Below, in pieces: positions 33,584-42,555 of a stretch of 64,000 nt of DNA. Position 1 is the first letter of the stretch. Each line of letters starts with the position of its first letter. Source of the DNA: Virgifigura deserti. Its GTDB lineage: Bacteria; Pseudomonadota; Alphaproteobacteria; Dongiales; Dongiaceae. Location of the stretch: assembly GCA_003576685.1 (NCBI GenBank), contig QOZR01000004.1, forward strand, positions 186,001 to 250,000, given 5' to 3'. The notes beneath the pieces are model-generated. The model saw only the letters and a program-made list of their open reading frames with translations, was not told where the DNA came from and did no database searches. Made by a program: the position numbers and the translations under genes.

Positions 33584-34522
33584 TCAGCTCAGCCGCGCCG
33601 CATGCGCGCTTCCTATCGCGGCAGTCAGGGCTCCGATGAAGTAGATCCCGAGACCGAACAGCGTCGCTTGCGCGTACTCCACGCGGCCCTCCATTATCTG
33701 GAAACCGAACACGAACAACGGCCCAAGAGCGGTGACCGCGCCGATCGTGAGCGATGAGACCAGCGTAACGGCCATTTGCATCGCGTAGATCGGAAAGGCC
33801 ATGACGAGCAGGCCGAAAACGACGGCAAACGCAATCTCGCGGATCGGCGCCTCTCCCTTGGTGTCGAGACCAAGCGCCACTCCGCCCAGCGAAAGCGCGA
33901 TGTAGACGAGGAAGCGCAGCCCCAATTGGGCAACGGGACCGACACCGGCGCGATCCAGCCTGCGACAGTAGAACAGCATCCACGTAATGAGTGCGCCGGA
34001 GAGCGTGGCCAGCGCAATCCCGGTCGCCGCCACCGGAACACCGCCGCGGACAAAACCTGACTGCCCTGCGAGAGTGATTGCGATGAGCACGACCAGGCCG
34101 AATGCAAGCACGACATTGCCGAGCATCTCGAGCCGATTGCGCACGGAAGATGCCTCCGGCACCCCAAAACGCGCGGCGAGAAGCGCGGTAAGTGGCACCG
34201 TTCCGGAGAAAATCGTGAACGCGACGGCGGGCTCGATGAGTTGGATCGCGACGAGGTAGGCTATCCAGCCACCTGCCGCACTCATGTTGATACCGATCAA
34301 TGCGTCCCGGTTCGCGAACGCCTGCACGATTTGCTTTGGATCGCGCAAGTACGTCCAGGTAGCCGCTCCGGCCGCCGTCAAACCGAAGACCATCGAGCCG
34401 ATCAAGAAGGAATCCATGCGCTGGAACAGGCCGCCGAAGAAGACGGCCTGGGCAGCCTCCAAAATGACGAAGGTGAAGCACCACACCAATCCCCACGCAC
34501 CCGCGCTCAACTCAACCTCCAC
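33584..34522 (-). CDS. EamA/DMT-superfamily transporter
   Basis: A 312-residue protein with about ten hydrophobic helices in two halves, as in EamA drug/metabolite transporters. The first half starts 'CFTFVILEAAQAVFFGGLF' and the second contains 'LRFLVYIALSLGGVAL'. The substrate is probably an amino acid or small metabolite exported across the inner membrane. It is divergent from an Lrp/AsnC regulator with 115 bases between starts, the classic layout for an Lrp-controlled exporter. Confidence 0.82.
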   Translation of the reverse strand: MEVELSAGAWGLVWCFTFVILEAAQAVFFGGLFQRMDSFLIGSMVFGLTAAGAATWTYLRDPKQIVQAFANRDALIGINMSAAGGWIAYLVAIQLIEPAVAFTIFSGTVPLTALLAARFGVPEASSVRNRLEMLGNVVLAFGLVVLIAITLAGQSGFVRGGVPVAATGIALATLSGALITWMLFYCRRLDRAGVGPVAQLGLRFLVYIALSLGGVALGLDTKGEAPIREIAFAVVFGLLVMAFPIYAMQMAVTLVSSLTIGAVTALGPLFVFGFQIMEGRVEYAQATLFGLGIYFIGALTAAIGSAHAARLS

Positions 34523-34637
34523 GACCTGCCCGCCCGATCGGTGCAGGTTAGCCGGACGCGCTTGACGAGGGTGGTCGAATTCTCCGAGTCTGTGGAGTTA
34601 TTCGTCATGTCCGGCAGTTTGCCCGAGGATTTTCGCC

Positions 34638-35138
34638 ATGGACCGCCTCGACATCAGAATCCTGGATGCCCTGCAGCAAGAAGGCGACCTTACTCAGGCA
34701 CAGTTGGCCGAGCGGGTCGGCTCTTCACCCTCGACCTGTCTGCGTCGTGTTCAGCGGCTGAAGGACAGCGGCCATTTGCGGCGCTGCGTTTACCTCGTCG
34801 ACCCGGGAAAGCTGGAGCGCGGCCTGAGGGCGATCATAACCGTGGTGACGACCGGCCATGGACGGGAACTGCGGGAAGCGTTCGCGGAGAAGATCCGGCA
34901 CGAGGCCGCAATCGGCTTGGCCTATGGCGTGACCGGCGAGGTGGATGCGGTTCTCTACGGGAACTTCGCCGACATGGAAGAGTACCAGGAGGTCTGCGAC
35001 CGCCTCTTCGATCACGATCCGCACGTCGTGCGGTACACCACCTTCTTCGCGGTCGAACGCTACAAGGAAGAAACGGCGATCCCGAGCGACGCGCTGGCCG
35101 CGAAGCTGGGAGAGATGACAGCCGATAAGAGGAGTTAA
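34638..35138 (+). CDS. Lrp/AsnC-family transcriptional regulator
   Basis: A 166-residue protein. The N-terminal winged helix has 'LTQAQLAERVGSSPSTCLRRVQRLKDSGHL', split here as the recognition region around residues 18-50. The RAM/AsnC effector domain (residues 70-150) contains 'YGVTGEVDAVLYG'. It probably senses an amino acid and controls the divergent DMT transporter and itself. Confidence 0.92.
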   Translation: MDRLDIRILDALQQEGDLTQAQLAERVGSSPSTCLRRVQRLKDSGHLRRCVYLVDPGKLERGLRAIITVVTTGHGRELREAFAEKIRHEAAIGLAYGVTGEVDAVLYGNFADMEEYQEVCDRLFDHDPHVVRYTTFFAVERYKEETAIPSDALAAKLGEMTADKRS

Positions 35139-35226
35139 CAAGCTCCGCCCGGCCTGCATCCACAAACTAGCTTAATGGCCCCAGGAGCCCCTGCCCTTTT
35201 CGTGCCGGTCTATCCGTCCGCCAATT

Positions 35227-35315
35227 TGGTGCCCGCTGCCGGACTCGAACCGGCACAGCCCTTTCGGGCCGAGGGATTTTAAGTCCCTTGTGTCTACCAA
35301 TTCCACCAAGCGGGC
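35227..35315 (-). tRNA. tRNA-Leu (anticodon TAA)
   Basis: A complete 89-base tRNA including the encoded CCA end. The acceptor stem pairs GCCCGCT with AGCGGGC. The anticodon loop is CTTAAAA within a GGGA/TCCC stem, giving anticodon TAA. A long variable arm (CGGCCCGAAAGGGCTG) is typical of leucine tRNA, and the T-loop GTTCGAGTC is canonical. Confidence 0.97.
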
Positions 35316-35439
35316 GATGGAACGAGGTGCTTGCGCACAAGCTATCCGCAAGCCGTCGGCCGGCGCAACAGATGTGGGCATGGCCCTACCATGGCGCGCG
35401 ACCCTGGCGCCGGAGGCCCGCGATCGTCATATCGTCATT

Positions 35440-36618
35440 ATGAGCCCGACCGGAAACGGCGTGCGGACGCGGCGCATGAGTCTCGCGGCTGTTCTGCCTG
35501 TCCTGCTCCTCGTCGCCGGCTGCTCGCCGACGCGCTTCGCCGAAGCCGGCCGAGTGCTGGCGGACATGGCGGCGGGCGACGCGCCCAGCGCCCTGAAGGA
35601 GGCAACGCCGGCGCCGCAGCGGCGCGGCCTGTCCTATGAAGTCGACGGGCGCCGCTATCGTGCCGACCTCCATCTGCCGGCGGATGCCCCGCCCGCGGCG
35701 ACGCTGCTGCTGGTGCCGGGCCTGGCGCCCGCCGGCAAGGACGATCCGCGGCTCGTCGCCTTCGCGACGACGCTGGCGCGGGCCCGCTTCGCCGTTCTGG
35801 TTCCCGATCTCGCCAGCCTGCGGGCGCTGCGGGTGAGCGCCGCCAACCGGCGGGAGATCGCCGATGCGATCGCCTTTCTGCAGAACTCCCAAGCCGGCAT
35901 CGCTCCCGAGCCGATCGGGGTGGCGGCCATCTCCTATGCCGTCGGTCCTGCCCTGCTGGCGACCCTGGATACTGCTCCGGGCGAACCTGTCGACTTCTTC
36001 GTGGGGATCGGCGGCTACTATCATATCGAGGCGGCGATTACCTTCTTCACGACCGGCTATTATCGCGAGTCGCCCGGCGGCCCGTGGCGCTATCGCCGGC
36101 CGAACGCCTATGGCAAATGGGTGTTCGTCGGCAGCAATGCCGCCCGGCTCGACAGTCCGCGCGACCGCAGACTCCTGACGGCCATGGCCCGGCGGCGCCA
36201 AGCCGATCTGGACTCCGACATCGCCGATCTCGCAGCCCGGCTGGGGCCCGAGGGCCGAGCGGTCTATCGCCTGATCACCAATCGGGATCCGGACAGGGTC
36301 CCCGCGCTGATCGCCGCTTTGCCCGCCGGGCTTCGCGCCGATCTGGAGGCACTGGATCTGTCGGGTCGCGCGCTGTCGGATGGTCCGCGGCGGCTGATCC
36401 TGTTGCATGGCCGCGACGACCGGATCATCCCGGCCAGCGAAAGCGCCGCGCTCGCCGACGCATTCCCGCAGGACCGGGCGGAGCTTTACCTCGTCGACAA
36501 TCTGGCCCATGCGGAGCTGGGGCCCGGCGACTGGCTGGACGGCGTCACGCTGCTGCGGGCGGTCTATGCGCTGCTGGAGCTGCGCGACGCGGAGGCGACA
36601 GCCGAACTATCCTCTTAG
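35440..36618 (+). CDS. Predicted lipoprotein with alpha/beta-hydrolase fold
   Basis: A 392-residue protein (380 from the internal ATG at 35476). A lipobox 'LLLVAGC' lies near residue 28. The body looks like an alpha/beta hydrolase: core strand 'TLLLVPGLAP', a nucleophile-elbow-like 'VAAISYAVG' in which the usual G-x-S-x-G is modified to A-I-S-Y-A, a late acidic 'LLHGRDDRIIP' and a final His in 'NLAHAELG'. Catalysis is plausible but the elbow is non-standard. It converges on the cinA-like gene, and their ends overlap by four bases. Confidence 0.7.
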   Translation: MSPTGNGVRTRRMSLAAVLPVLLLVAGCSPTRFAEAGRVLADMAAGDAPSALKEATPAPQRRGLSYEVDGRRYRADLHLPADAPPAATLLLVPGLAPAGKDDPRLVAFATTLARARFAVLVPDLASLRALRVSAANRREIADAIAFLQNSQAGIAPEPIGVAAISYAVGPALLATLDTAPGEPVDFFVGIGGYYHIEAAITFFTTGYYRESPGGPWRYRRPNAYGKWVFVGSNAARLDSPRDRRLLTAMARRRQADLDSDIADLAARLGPEGRAVYRLITNRDPDRVPALIAALPAGLRADLEALDLSGRALSDGPRRLILLHGRDDRIIPASESAALADAFPQDRAELYLVDNLAHAELGPGDWLDGVTLLRAVYALLELRDAEATAELSS

Positions 36619-37394
36619 GCCGGCTCCGTCTCCAGCGGCTCGGCGTCGAGGCTTCGGATGAGGGCGCGCAGCTCGTCGGCGGCGGCCGCGAGGGTTGCCG
36701 ACTCGGTGCCGCGGAGCACTAGGCTGGTGCCGAACTTCCCTTGCCGGAAGAAAGGGTAGCTGCCGATCTCCAGGCCCGGATAACGATCCTGCAACGCGCC
36801 CAGCCCCTTGGCGATGGCGCCTTCGGGAAGGAAGGCGGCGACGGTCCGGGACAGCACCGGCGCGCCGCCCGCCAGACGGTGCTTCAGCCCCTCGAACATG
36901 GCCTGCATGATCGAAGGGACACCGGCCAGGACGAAGACATTGCCGATCTGGAACCCGGGCGCGATGCTGACCGGGTTGTCGATCAGGGTGGCGCCCTCCG
37001 GCGTATGCGCCATCCGGAGCCGTGCCTCGTTCAGCGTGCCCGGCTCGTAATGCGCCTCCAGCCGCGCCACCGCCTCCGGATTGAGGACCAGTGGCAGGCC
37101 GAACGCCTTGGCTACCGACGCGGCGGTGATGTCGTCGTGAGTCGGGCCGATTCCGCCGGTGGTGAAGACATAGTCGTAGCGGGCGCGACACTGGTCGACG
37201 GCGTCGACGATCTCCTGCTCGACATCGGGAACGACCCGAGCCTCGCGCAGCCGAACGCCGATCTCGTTCAGCTGCACGGCCAGATAGGGCAGATTCACGT
37301 CGCGGGTGCGGCCGGACAGAATCTCATTGCCGATCACCAGGACGGCGGCGGTAATAATAGACCCATCCGTGGCGGGATGCTCCGTCATAGCCAT
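36615..37394 (-). CDS. CinA-like molybdopterin-binding-domain protein
   Basis: A 259-residue protein with the MoCF/MogA-type fold of CinA N-terminal regions. Key motifs are 'AVLVIGNEILSGRTRDVN', 'FTTGGIGPTHDD' and 'VFVLAGVPSIM'. The C-terminal nicotinamide-nucleotide deamidase domain of full CinA is absent, so this is the short stand-alone form common in alphaproteobacteria. Those are annotated as competence/damage-inducible-like proteins and may act as nucleotide pyrophosphatases. Confidence 0.88.
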   Translation of the reverse strand: MAMTEHPATDGSIITAAVLVIGNEILSGRTRDVNLPYLAVQLNEIGVRLREARVVPDVEQEIVDAVDQCRARYDYVFTTGGIGPTHDDITAASVAKAFGLPLVLNPEAVARLEAHYEPGTLNEARLRMAHTPEGATLIDNPVSIAPGFQIGNVFVLAGVPSIMQAMFEGLKHRLAGGAPVLSRTVAAFLPEGAIAKGLGALQDRYPGLEIGSYPFFRQGKFGTSLVLRGTESATLAAAADELRALIRSLDAEPLETEPA

Positions 37395-37409
37395 GATCTT
37401 CGACAGCGA

Positions 37410-37766
37410 TTATTCGGCTGGCGTTTCGGCCGATGGCGTACCATAGCCGCGCTGGCGCATGCAGTCGGCGACGATCCGGTCGAAGCGCTGGGTGGTCTCG
37501 AACTCGTCCATATTGCGCATCAGCGCGAGGTCGGCGTCATCATCCCGGATCATCCCGGAGGCCCCGATATCCCGGTCGATCAGGGCATCGCGCTGGATCA
37601 TGGCGCGCGCCTGCTGCTTGCAGCTCTCGAGCTCGGCCACCGCCTGCTCGTCGTCCGCGGCAATACCGTTCCATTGCGATGACGGGGGAGACTCGGGCTG
37701 ACCGAACCAGGAGTAATCGGCGCAACCGGCGAGAAGAAAGGCCGATAGCAGGACAGCCTGTTTCAT
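37410..37766 (-). CDS. Small lipoprotein (118 aa)
   Basis: A 118-residue protein with a clear lipobox 'SAFLLAGC'. A GTG at 37775 with a closer GAGG site could start it three codons earlier. The mature part is acidic, with three cysteines in all ('CADYSW', 'ESCKQQA', 'VADCMRQRGYG'), so a periplasmic disulfide is possible. The C-terminal 'CMRQRGYG' ending is frequent in small uncharacterised proteobacterial lipoproteins. It is likely co-transcribed with the cinA-like gene 15 bases downstream of its stop on the same strand. Confidence 0.75.
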   Translation of the reverse strand: MKQAVLLSAFLLAGCADYSWFGQPESPPSSQWNGIAADDEQAVAELESCKQQARAMIQRDALIDRDIGASGMIRDDDADLALMRNMDEFETTQRFDRIVADCMRQRGYGTPSAETPAE

Positions 37767-37903
37767 GGGACGCACTTTTCCTCTGCGAGCGGAGTTTCAG
37801 ATTGCCCCCGCCGCCAAGGATTTGCAACCGGCGAGTGAGAGGTTAAGGAAGGCGCTCCGCAGACGTTGAACGCGACCCCGGAAATGCCTACCCTGCCCCC
37901 GCG

Positions 37904-38602
37904 ATGATTTTCCCCACGCCGCTGATCGAAGGCCGTCTCGTCCGCCGCTATAAGCGGTTCCTCAGTGACGTCGAACTCGCGGACGGCAGCGTCGTCACCG
38001 CGCATTGCGCCAATCCCGGATCGATGCTCGGCCTGACGACACCGGGATCGGAGGTCTGGCTGTCGCCGGCCGCCAATCCGGCGCGGCGGCTGCGCTATAG
38101 CTGGGAGCTGATCCGGGTCGGCGATCATCTCGTCGGAATCAATACCGGCCATCCCAACCGGCTGGTCGCCGAGGCGATCGCCGCCGGCGCGATCGCGCCG
38201 CTGTCCGGCTATCGGACGCTGCGCCGAGAGGTGAAGTATGGGCGCAACTCGCGGATCGACATGCTGCTCGAGGACGAGGGCCGGCCACCCTGCTATGTCG
38301 AGGTCAAGAACGTCCATCTTCGCCGAACGGACGCGGCCGAATTCCCGGACTCGGTGACTGCGCGTGGCACCAAGCATCTCGCGGAGATGGCGGAGATGGT
38401 CGCCACCGGCGCCCGCGCCGTGATGGTCTATCTCGTGCAGCGGGGCGATTGCGAGAGCTTCAGGATCGCCGACGACATCGATCCGACCTATGCCGCGGCG
38501 CTGATGCGGGCGCGGGCCGCCGGGGTCGAAACCCTATGCTATCGCTGTGAGATCCGGCATGATGGAATCGACGTCGCCGGCCCGCTGGCGCTGGCATTGT
38601 AG
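37904..38602 (+). CDS. sfsA: SfsA family DNA/RNA nuclease
   Basis: A 232-residue protein of standard SfsA length. The N-terminal OB-like domain has '[15 protein letters not shown]' and '[12 protein letters not shown]'. The nuclease core shows '[11 protein letters not shown]', '[10 protein letters not shown]' and '[14 protein letters not shown]', which are the PD-(D/E)XK-like acidic residues and lysine. First linked to maltose gene expression in Escherichia coli, the family is now classed as sugar fermentation stimulation/DNA-binding nuclease proteins. It is followed by map, a common neighbour. Confidence 0.94.
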   Translation: MIFPTPLIEGRLVRRYKRFLSDVELADGSVVTAHCANPGSMLGLTTPGSEVWLSPAANPARRLRYSWELIRVGDHLVGINTGHPNRLVAEAIAAGAIAPLSGYRTLRREVKYGRNSRIDMLLEDEGRPPCYVEVKNVHLRRTDAAEFPDSVTARGTKHLAEMAEMVATGARAVMVYLVQRGDCESFRIADDIDPTYAAALMRARAAGVETLCYRCEIRHDGIDVAGPLALAL

Positions 38603-38736
38603 CCGGTTCTTCGACATCGGGGCGGTAGTCCCATCCCACTTGCATTATCGGTCCCGAAACCATTTATTGAACGTCAAACGCACAGAATTGGAGGTGGCGT
38701 CAGGGGCCGCCGCGCAGGATAAGGACCGTTTCACCG

Positions 38737-39585
38737 ATGAAGAGTACCGAACCGGCCCGGGACCTGAACCAGGACCAGGCCTATGACTGGAGCGCCGAAG
38801 ACCGCCGCATCAAGACCCATGACGCGGCGGCGTTCGAGGCCATGCGCCGGGCGGGCCGGCTGGCGGCCGAGACACTGGATTTCATCACCCCGCATGTCCG
38901 CCCGGGCGTCACGACAGGCGATCTCGACCGGATGTGCCACGGCTTCATCGTCGGCCACGGGGCCGTGCCCGCGCCGCTGAACTATCGCGGCTTTCCCAAG
39001 TCGATCTGCACCTCGATCAACCATGTCGTCTGCCACGGCATTCCCGGCGACAAGAAGCTGCAGGACGGCGATGTCATGAACATCGACGTGACGGTGATCC
39101 TCGACGGCTGGCACGGCGACACCAGCCGCATGTTCTTCGTCGGCAAGCCCGGGGTGAAGGCGCAGCGCCTGATCGACGTCACCTACCAGGCGATGATGCG
39201 CGGCATCGAGGCGGTGCGGCCCGGCGCCACGGTGGGCGATATCGGCCATGCGATTCAGAGCTTCGCCGAGGGCCACCGCTTCTCGGTGGTGCGCGACTTC
39301 TGCGGCCATGGTATCGGCCGCGTGTTCCATGACGCGCCGAGCATCCTGCATTACGGCCGCCCCGGCACCGGACCGGTCCTGCGCGAAGGCATGTTCTTCA
39401 CGGTCGAGCCGATGATCAATGCCGGGCGATACGACGTGAAGATCCTCGACGACGGCTGGACGGCGGTGACGCGCGACCGGTCGCTGTCGGCGCAGTTCGA
39501 GCATACGGTCGGCGTGACCGCCGACGGCTATGAGATCTTCACCCGCTCTCCGACCGGACTGGATCGACCGCCCTATCCGGTCTGA
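38737..39585 (+). CDS. map: Methionine aminopeptidase, type I
   Basis: A 282-residue dinuclear metalloprotease that removes initiator Met from nascent proteins. The five metal ligands can be placed: Asp in '[10 protein letters not shown]' and 'WHGDTSRMF', His in '[10 protein letters not shown]', Glu in 'TVEPMIN' and Glu in 'AQFEHTV'. The substrate-pocket 'HGIPGDKKL' is also present. Length and motifs match bacterial MetAP Ia with a slightly extended N-terminus (about 25 residues). It precedes radC, a frequent alphaproteobacterial order. Confidence 0.95.
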   Translation: MKSTEPARDLNQDQAYDWSAEDRRIKTHDAAAFEAMRRAGRLAAETLDFITPHVRPGVTTGDLDRMCHGFIVGHGAVPAPLNYRGFPKSICTSINHVVCHGIPGDKKLQDGDVMNIDVTVILDGWHGDTSRMFFVGKPGVKAQRLIDVTYQAMMRGIEAVRPGATVGDIGHAIQSFAEGHRFSVVRDFCGHGIGRVFHDAPSILHYGRPGTGPVLREGMFFTVEPMINAGRYDVKILDDGWTAVTRDRSLSAQFEHTVGVTADGYEIFTRSPTGLDRPPYPV

Positions 39586-39611
39586 AGCGTTCGAACTTAT
39601 GCGAGCCAAGT

Positions 39612-40325
39612 ATGCGAGATGGGGGGCCTCGCTTGACCGACACGCCAGGCGAGAAGCCTCACTATCTCGGTCACAGGCAGCGGCTGCGTGACCGCTTCCT
39701 GAGCGGCGGGCCTGCGGCGCTGGCGGATTATGAGCTGCTGGAGCTTCTGCTCTACCAGGCACAGCCGCGCGGCGACGTGAAGCCGCTCGCGAAGACCCTG
39801 ATCAAGCGCTTCGGCAGCTTCGGCGGGGTGCTGGCGGCCGCACCCGGGGAACTCCGCGAGGTCAAGGGCGTCAAGGATGCCAGCGTCGTCGCCCTCAAGG
39901 CGGTGGAAGCCGCCGCGCTGCTGATGGCGCGGCAGGAGCTGATCGACCGGCCGGTCATCGGCTCGTGGAAGAAGCTGCTCGACTACTGCCACGCGGCGAT
40001 GGCGCATCAGAAGGTGGAGCAGTTTCGCCTGCTGTTCCTCGACGGCAAGAACGCGCTGATCGCCGACGAGGTACAGCAGCGGGGCACCGTCAACCACACG
40101 CCCGTCTATCCGCGCGAAGTCGTGAAGCGTGCGCTGGAGCTGGGCGCCTCGGCGATCATCATGTGCCACAATCACCCGTCCGGCGACCCGACACCGTCGG
40201 AAGAGGATATCGCCATGACGCGGGAGATCGCGGAGGCGGCCGAGCGGCTCGGCATCACGCTGCATGACCATGTCGTCGTCGGCCGGAAGGGCCATCGCAG
40301 CTTCCGCAGCATGGGGCTGTTATAG
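39612..40325 (+). CDS. radC: RadC-family JAMM/MPN+ domain protein
   Basis: A 237-residue protein. The N-terminal helix-hairpin-helix-like part contains '[20 protein letters not shown]' (split across residues 40-60) and '[16 protein letters not shown]'. The C-terminal JAMM metalloprotease-like motif is '[14 protein letters not shown]' with an upstream Glu. Once called a DNA-repair protein, its biochemical role is unsettled. The start could also be an in-frame TTG at 39633. Confidence 0.93.
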   Translation: MRDGGPRLTDTPGEKPHYLGHRQRLRDRFLSGGPAALADYELLELLLYQAQPRGDVKPLAKTLIKRFGSFGGVLAAAPGELREVKGVKDASVVALKAVEAAALLMARQELIDRPVIGSWKKLLDYCHAAMAHQKVEQFRLLFLDGKNALIADEVQQRGTVNHTPVYPREVVKRALELGASAIIMCHNHPSGDPTPSEEDIAMTREIAEAAERLGITLHDHVVVGRKGHRSFRSMGLL

Positions 40326-40423
40326 CCGCCGTGCGCGCGAGGCGGAGGCGTGGCCTCGAACAATCATGGCGGTTGTGATCGGCACCGCTCCGAACGCGGC
40401 GCGCCTTCAGCGCATTGCCGATG

Positions 40424-40707
40424 CGCGAGAAGGCGGAGACGCTGCAGCTCGCCTATCGCGCGTCCAGCTGGGCCAACTCGAACTGCGCGATCCCCGTGCC
40501 GCCGCCAGTTATGGCCGGCTCCCCGGTTTCATGTTCGGCCGCGCCATGACGATCACGCCGAAGCCGGGCCTGATGGTCGTCTTCCCGGCCTAGCTCAAGC
40601 ATTGGGTGCATCCGTTCTATGGAACGGGCGAGCAGATCTCGATCGCCGTCAATATCGAGGTCACGAAATACGAGGTCGCGCGCGCAGGCGCTACGCCGGC
40701 CGGGTAG
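40424..40707 (+). pseudogene. Decayed 2OG-Fe(II) oxygenase (PF13759/TIGR02466-like)
   Basis: A remnant of a putative 2OG-Fe(II) oxygenase. One frame reads 'LAYRASSWAN' near 40448-40477, and the next frame continues 'QLELRDPRAAA', 'PKPGLMVVFPA', then TAG at 40591, then 'LKHWVHPFYG' and 'ISIAVNIEV' to a second stop at 40705. The TAG stands where family members have Trp (FP-[SA]-W-L), so it looks like TGG to TAG. The segment carrying the H-x-D metal motif is missing, and the 2OG-binding Arg before 'ISI' is Gln. It is non-functional by several lesions. Confidence 0.8.
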
Positions 40708-41794
40708 GGCCTGGACCTTCCAACAGCCTTTCGAGCGGTCGCGACTCGGACCATTCGGCGCGGATGCGCTCGATGGTCTGCGGCCGGAGATATTCCGAGA
40801 CGCGATCGGCGACATGCGCCACCAGCGCCGCATCCGAGTTTTCCGCCGACCAGTCCTCGGTGCTGGCGCGCCGGTGCTTGTCGGCGATTCTGCTGTGCTT
40901 GTGCAGAACGTCCCATTTGACGCACCAGGTGATCGCGCGCAGAAAGGTGATGCGCCGCATCGGCACGAGCCAGGGGGCCAGATGCCGGCCCAGCGCCGGC
41001 GTTACGGTGTGGAGATAGCGCCGATAGAACGCCGCGATCTCGTCGATGGACGGCGCCGCTCGGCTGGCGACGTCCCAGGTGGTCGAGGTGTAGAGCGTGG
41101 CATGCGCGAGATCAGTAGCCGGCGAACCGTAGAGCGCCTTCTCGAGGTCGACGATCACGGCCTTGTCGCCGGCGTCGACGAGAAAATTTCCCGGATGGGT
41201 ATCGGTCAGCACCAGGGCGATCGGCTGGCCCCCGACCTCCTGACCAAAGCGGCGCGCCCAGGCAAGCTCGTCACGGATCTGGGCACGCGCCGCGGGGCGG
41301 AGACTGGCGTCGTCGAGGAAAGCCGCCTGCCGCTCGATCTCGGCCAAGGCTCCCCCGACCGGGTCCCGGTGATCAGCCAGCGGCGCCCGGGCCTCCGGCG
41401 AGGGCAGCGGCAGGGCGTGAATCCGCGCCATGCAGTCGGCCAATGCGAAGAGATCTTCCGGCAGCCGCGGCGGTCGCCCGTCGATCTGCTCGACCACGAG
41501 CGCGCCCATCGGAATCGCGGCCGAGGGCGGAATCACCCCATGGAGGGCGGGCGCATGGCCGCTTCGGCTGACCCGCTCGAAGCAGGCCGCCTGATAGGCC
41601 AGATTGGTCGCGGCATCCAGGCCGAACTGGCTCTGTTTCGGGACCCGCAGCAGGATCCCGCGGCCGCGGATAGAGACATGGTCATGCGCCAGTCCCGTCA
41701 CCCGCATCGGCTCGAGATCGGCAGGCGCGACATCGGCGAACCGCGGAAGGCGGTGCAGCGCGTCGAGCAAAGCGTCGAAGTTCACCCTTTCCAT
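40691..41794 (-). CDS. Aminoglycoside phosphotransferase-fold kinase-like protein
   Basis: A 367-residue protein starting at the ATG at 41794 (an upstream ATG at 41827 is possible). The APH-type catalytic loop is 'LVLTDTHPGNFLVD' with the catalytic Asp and Asn, and the DFG-equivalent is 'AVIVDLEKALYGSPATDLA'. The N-lobe is less conserved. It lies divergent (60 bases) from two glycosyltransferases of arsenosugar-associated families, which suggests phosphorylation of a sugar or small metabolite in the same pathway. The substrate is unknown. Its end overlaps the pseudogene. Confidence 0.82.
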   Translation of the reverse strand: MERVNFDALLDALHRLPRFADVAPADLEPMRVTGLAHDHVSIRGRGILLRVPKQSQFGLDAATNLAYQAACFERVSRSGHAPALHGVIPPSAAIPMGALVVEQIDGRPPRLPEDLFALADCMARIHALPLPSPEARAPLADHRDPVGGALAEIERQAAFLDDASLRPAARAQIRDELAWARRFGQEVGGQPIALVLTDTHPGNFLVDAGDKAVIVDLEKALYGSPATDLAHATLYTSTTWDVASRAAPSIDEIAAFYRRYLHTVTPALGRHLAPWLVPMRRITFLRAITWCVKWDVLHKHSRIADKHRRASTEDWSAENSDAALVAHVADRVSEYLRPQTIERIRAEWSESRPLERLLEGPGPTRPA

Positions 41795-41853
41795 ACCCTG
41801 CGCTACTGTTGTCGCTATCGAGACCACCTGTCCGATCCTGGTTCGTGTCCGCC

Positions 41854-42555
41854 ATGAGTGAACCGACAGCCCGTCCGACGCTGAGCATCGTCATTCCAGC
41901 GCTCGACGCAGTCCCGAGCATCGCTGCCGTGCTCGATGCATTGCAAGCGCCTCGTGAGGCGTTCTCCCGCGAGATCGTCGTCGTGGACGGCGGGTCCAAG
42001 GATGCGACGGCGTCGCTCGCTCGCGAGCGCGGCGCCCGGGTGATTTGCGGGCCGCGTGGCCGTGGCTCGCAATTGCGGGCCGGCGCGCAGGCGGCGGCCG
42101 GCGCCTGGTTTCTCTTTCTCCATGCCGACACCATTCCCGATCCCGGCTGGGCGGCCATCCTGGAGGCGTTCATCGCCGCGCCGGAGAACCGTTGCCGAGC
42201 GGCGGCGTTTCGCCTCGCCTTCGACGATGCCGCGCCGCAGGCCCGACGCGTCGCTCGCCTGGCGAACTGGCGCAGCGAGACCCTGAAGCTGCCCTATGGG
42301 GATCAGGGCCTGTTGATGTCGCGGGAATTCTACGAGGCGGTCGGCGGATACGAGCCGATGCCGTTGATGGAGGACGTCGATCTCGTCCGACGGATCGGCC
42401 GGGACCGGATCGTCATTCTTCCCGTCGACGCCCGGACCTCGTCGGCGCGCTATCGGCGCGACGGCTGGATATGGCGGCCGATTCGCAATCTTTCGCTGCT
42501 CCTTCTCTTCTTTCTCGGCGTGCCGCCGACGATGCTGCAGAGGCTCTATCGATGA
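41854..42555 (+). CDS. GT2-type glycosyltransferase of the TIGR04283 (arsenosugar-associated) family
   Basis: A 233-residue GT-A enzyme. 'LSIVIPALDA' opens the fold, the DxD-like 'HADTIP' and 'VVDGGSKDAT' motifs bind the nucleotide sugar, and 'LPYGDQGLLMSREFY' and 'LMEDVDLVRRI' are the family's late motifs. A C-terminal hydrophobic segment 'LLLLFFLGVPP' probably anchors it to the membrane. TIGR04283 proteins are often clustered with ArsM/ArsS-type genes, but none is present here. The stop overlaps the next start (ATGA). Confidence 0.85.
   Translation: MSEPTARPTLSIVIPALDAVPSIAAVLDALQAPREAFSREIVVVDGGSKDATASLARERGARVICGPRGRGSQLRAGAQAAAGAWFLFLHADTIPDPGWAAILEAFIAAPENRCRAAAFRLAFDDAAPQARRVARLANWRSETLKLPYGDQGLLMSREFYEAVGGYEPMPLMEDVDLVRRIGRDRIVILPVDARTSSARYRRDGWIWRPIRNLSLLLLFFLGVPPTMLQRLYR

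Noticed and set aside
35227..35315. Use of the tRNA-Leu 3' end as an attachment site
   Set aside because: No integrase gene and no direct repeat of the tRNA end were seen in the neighbourhood.
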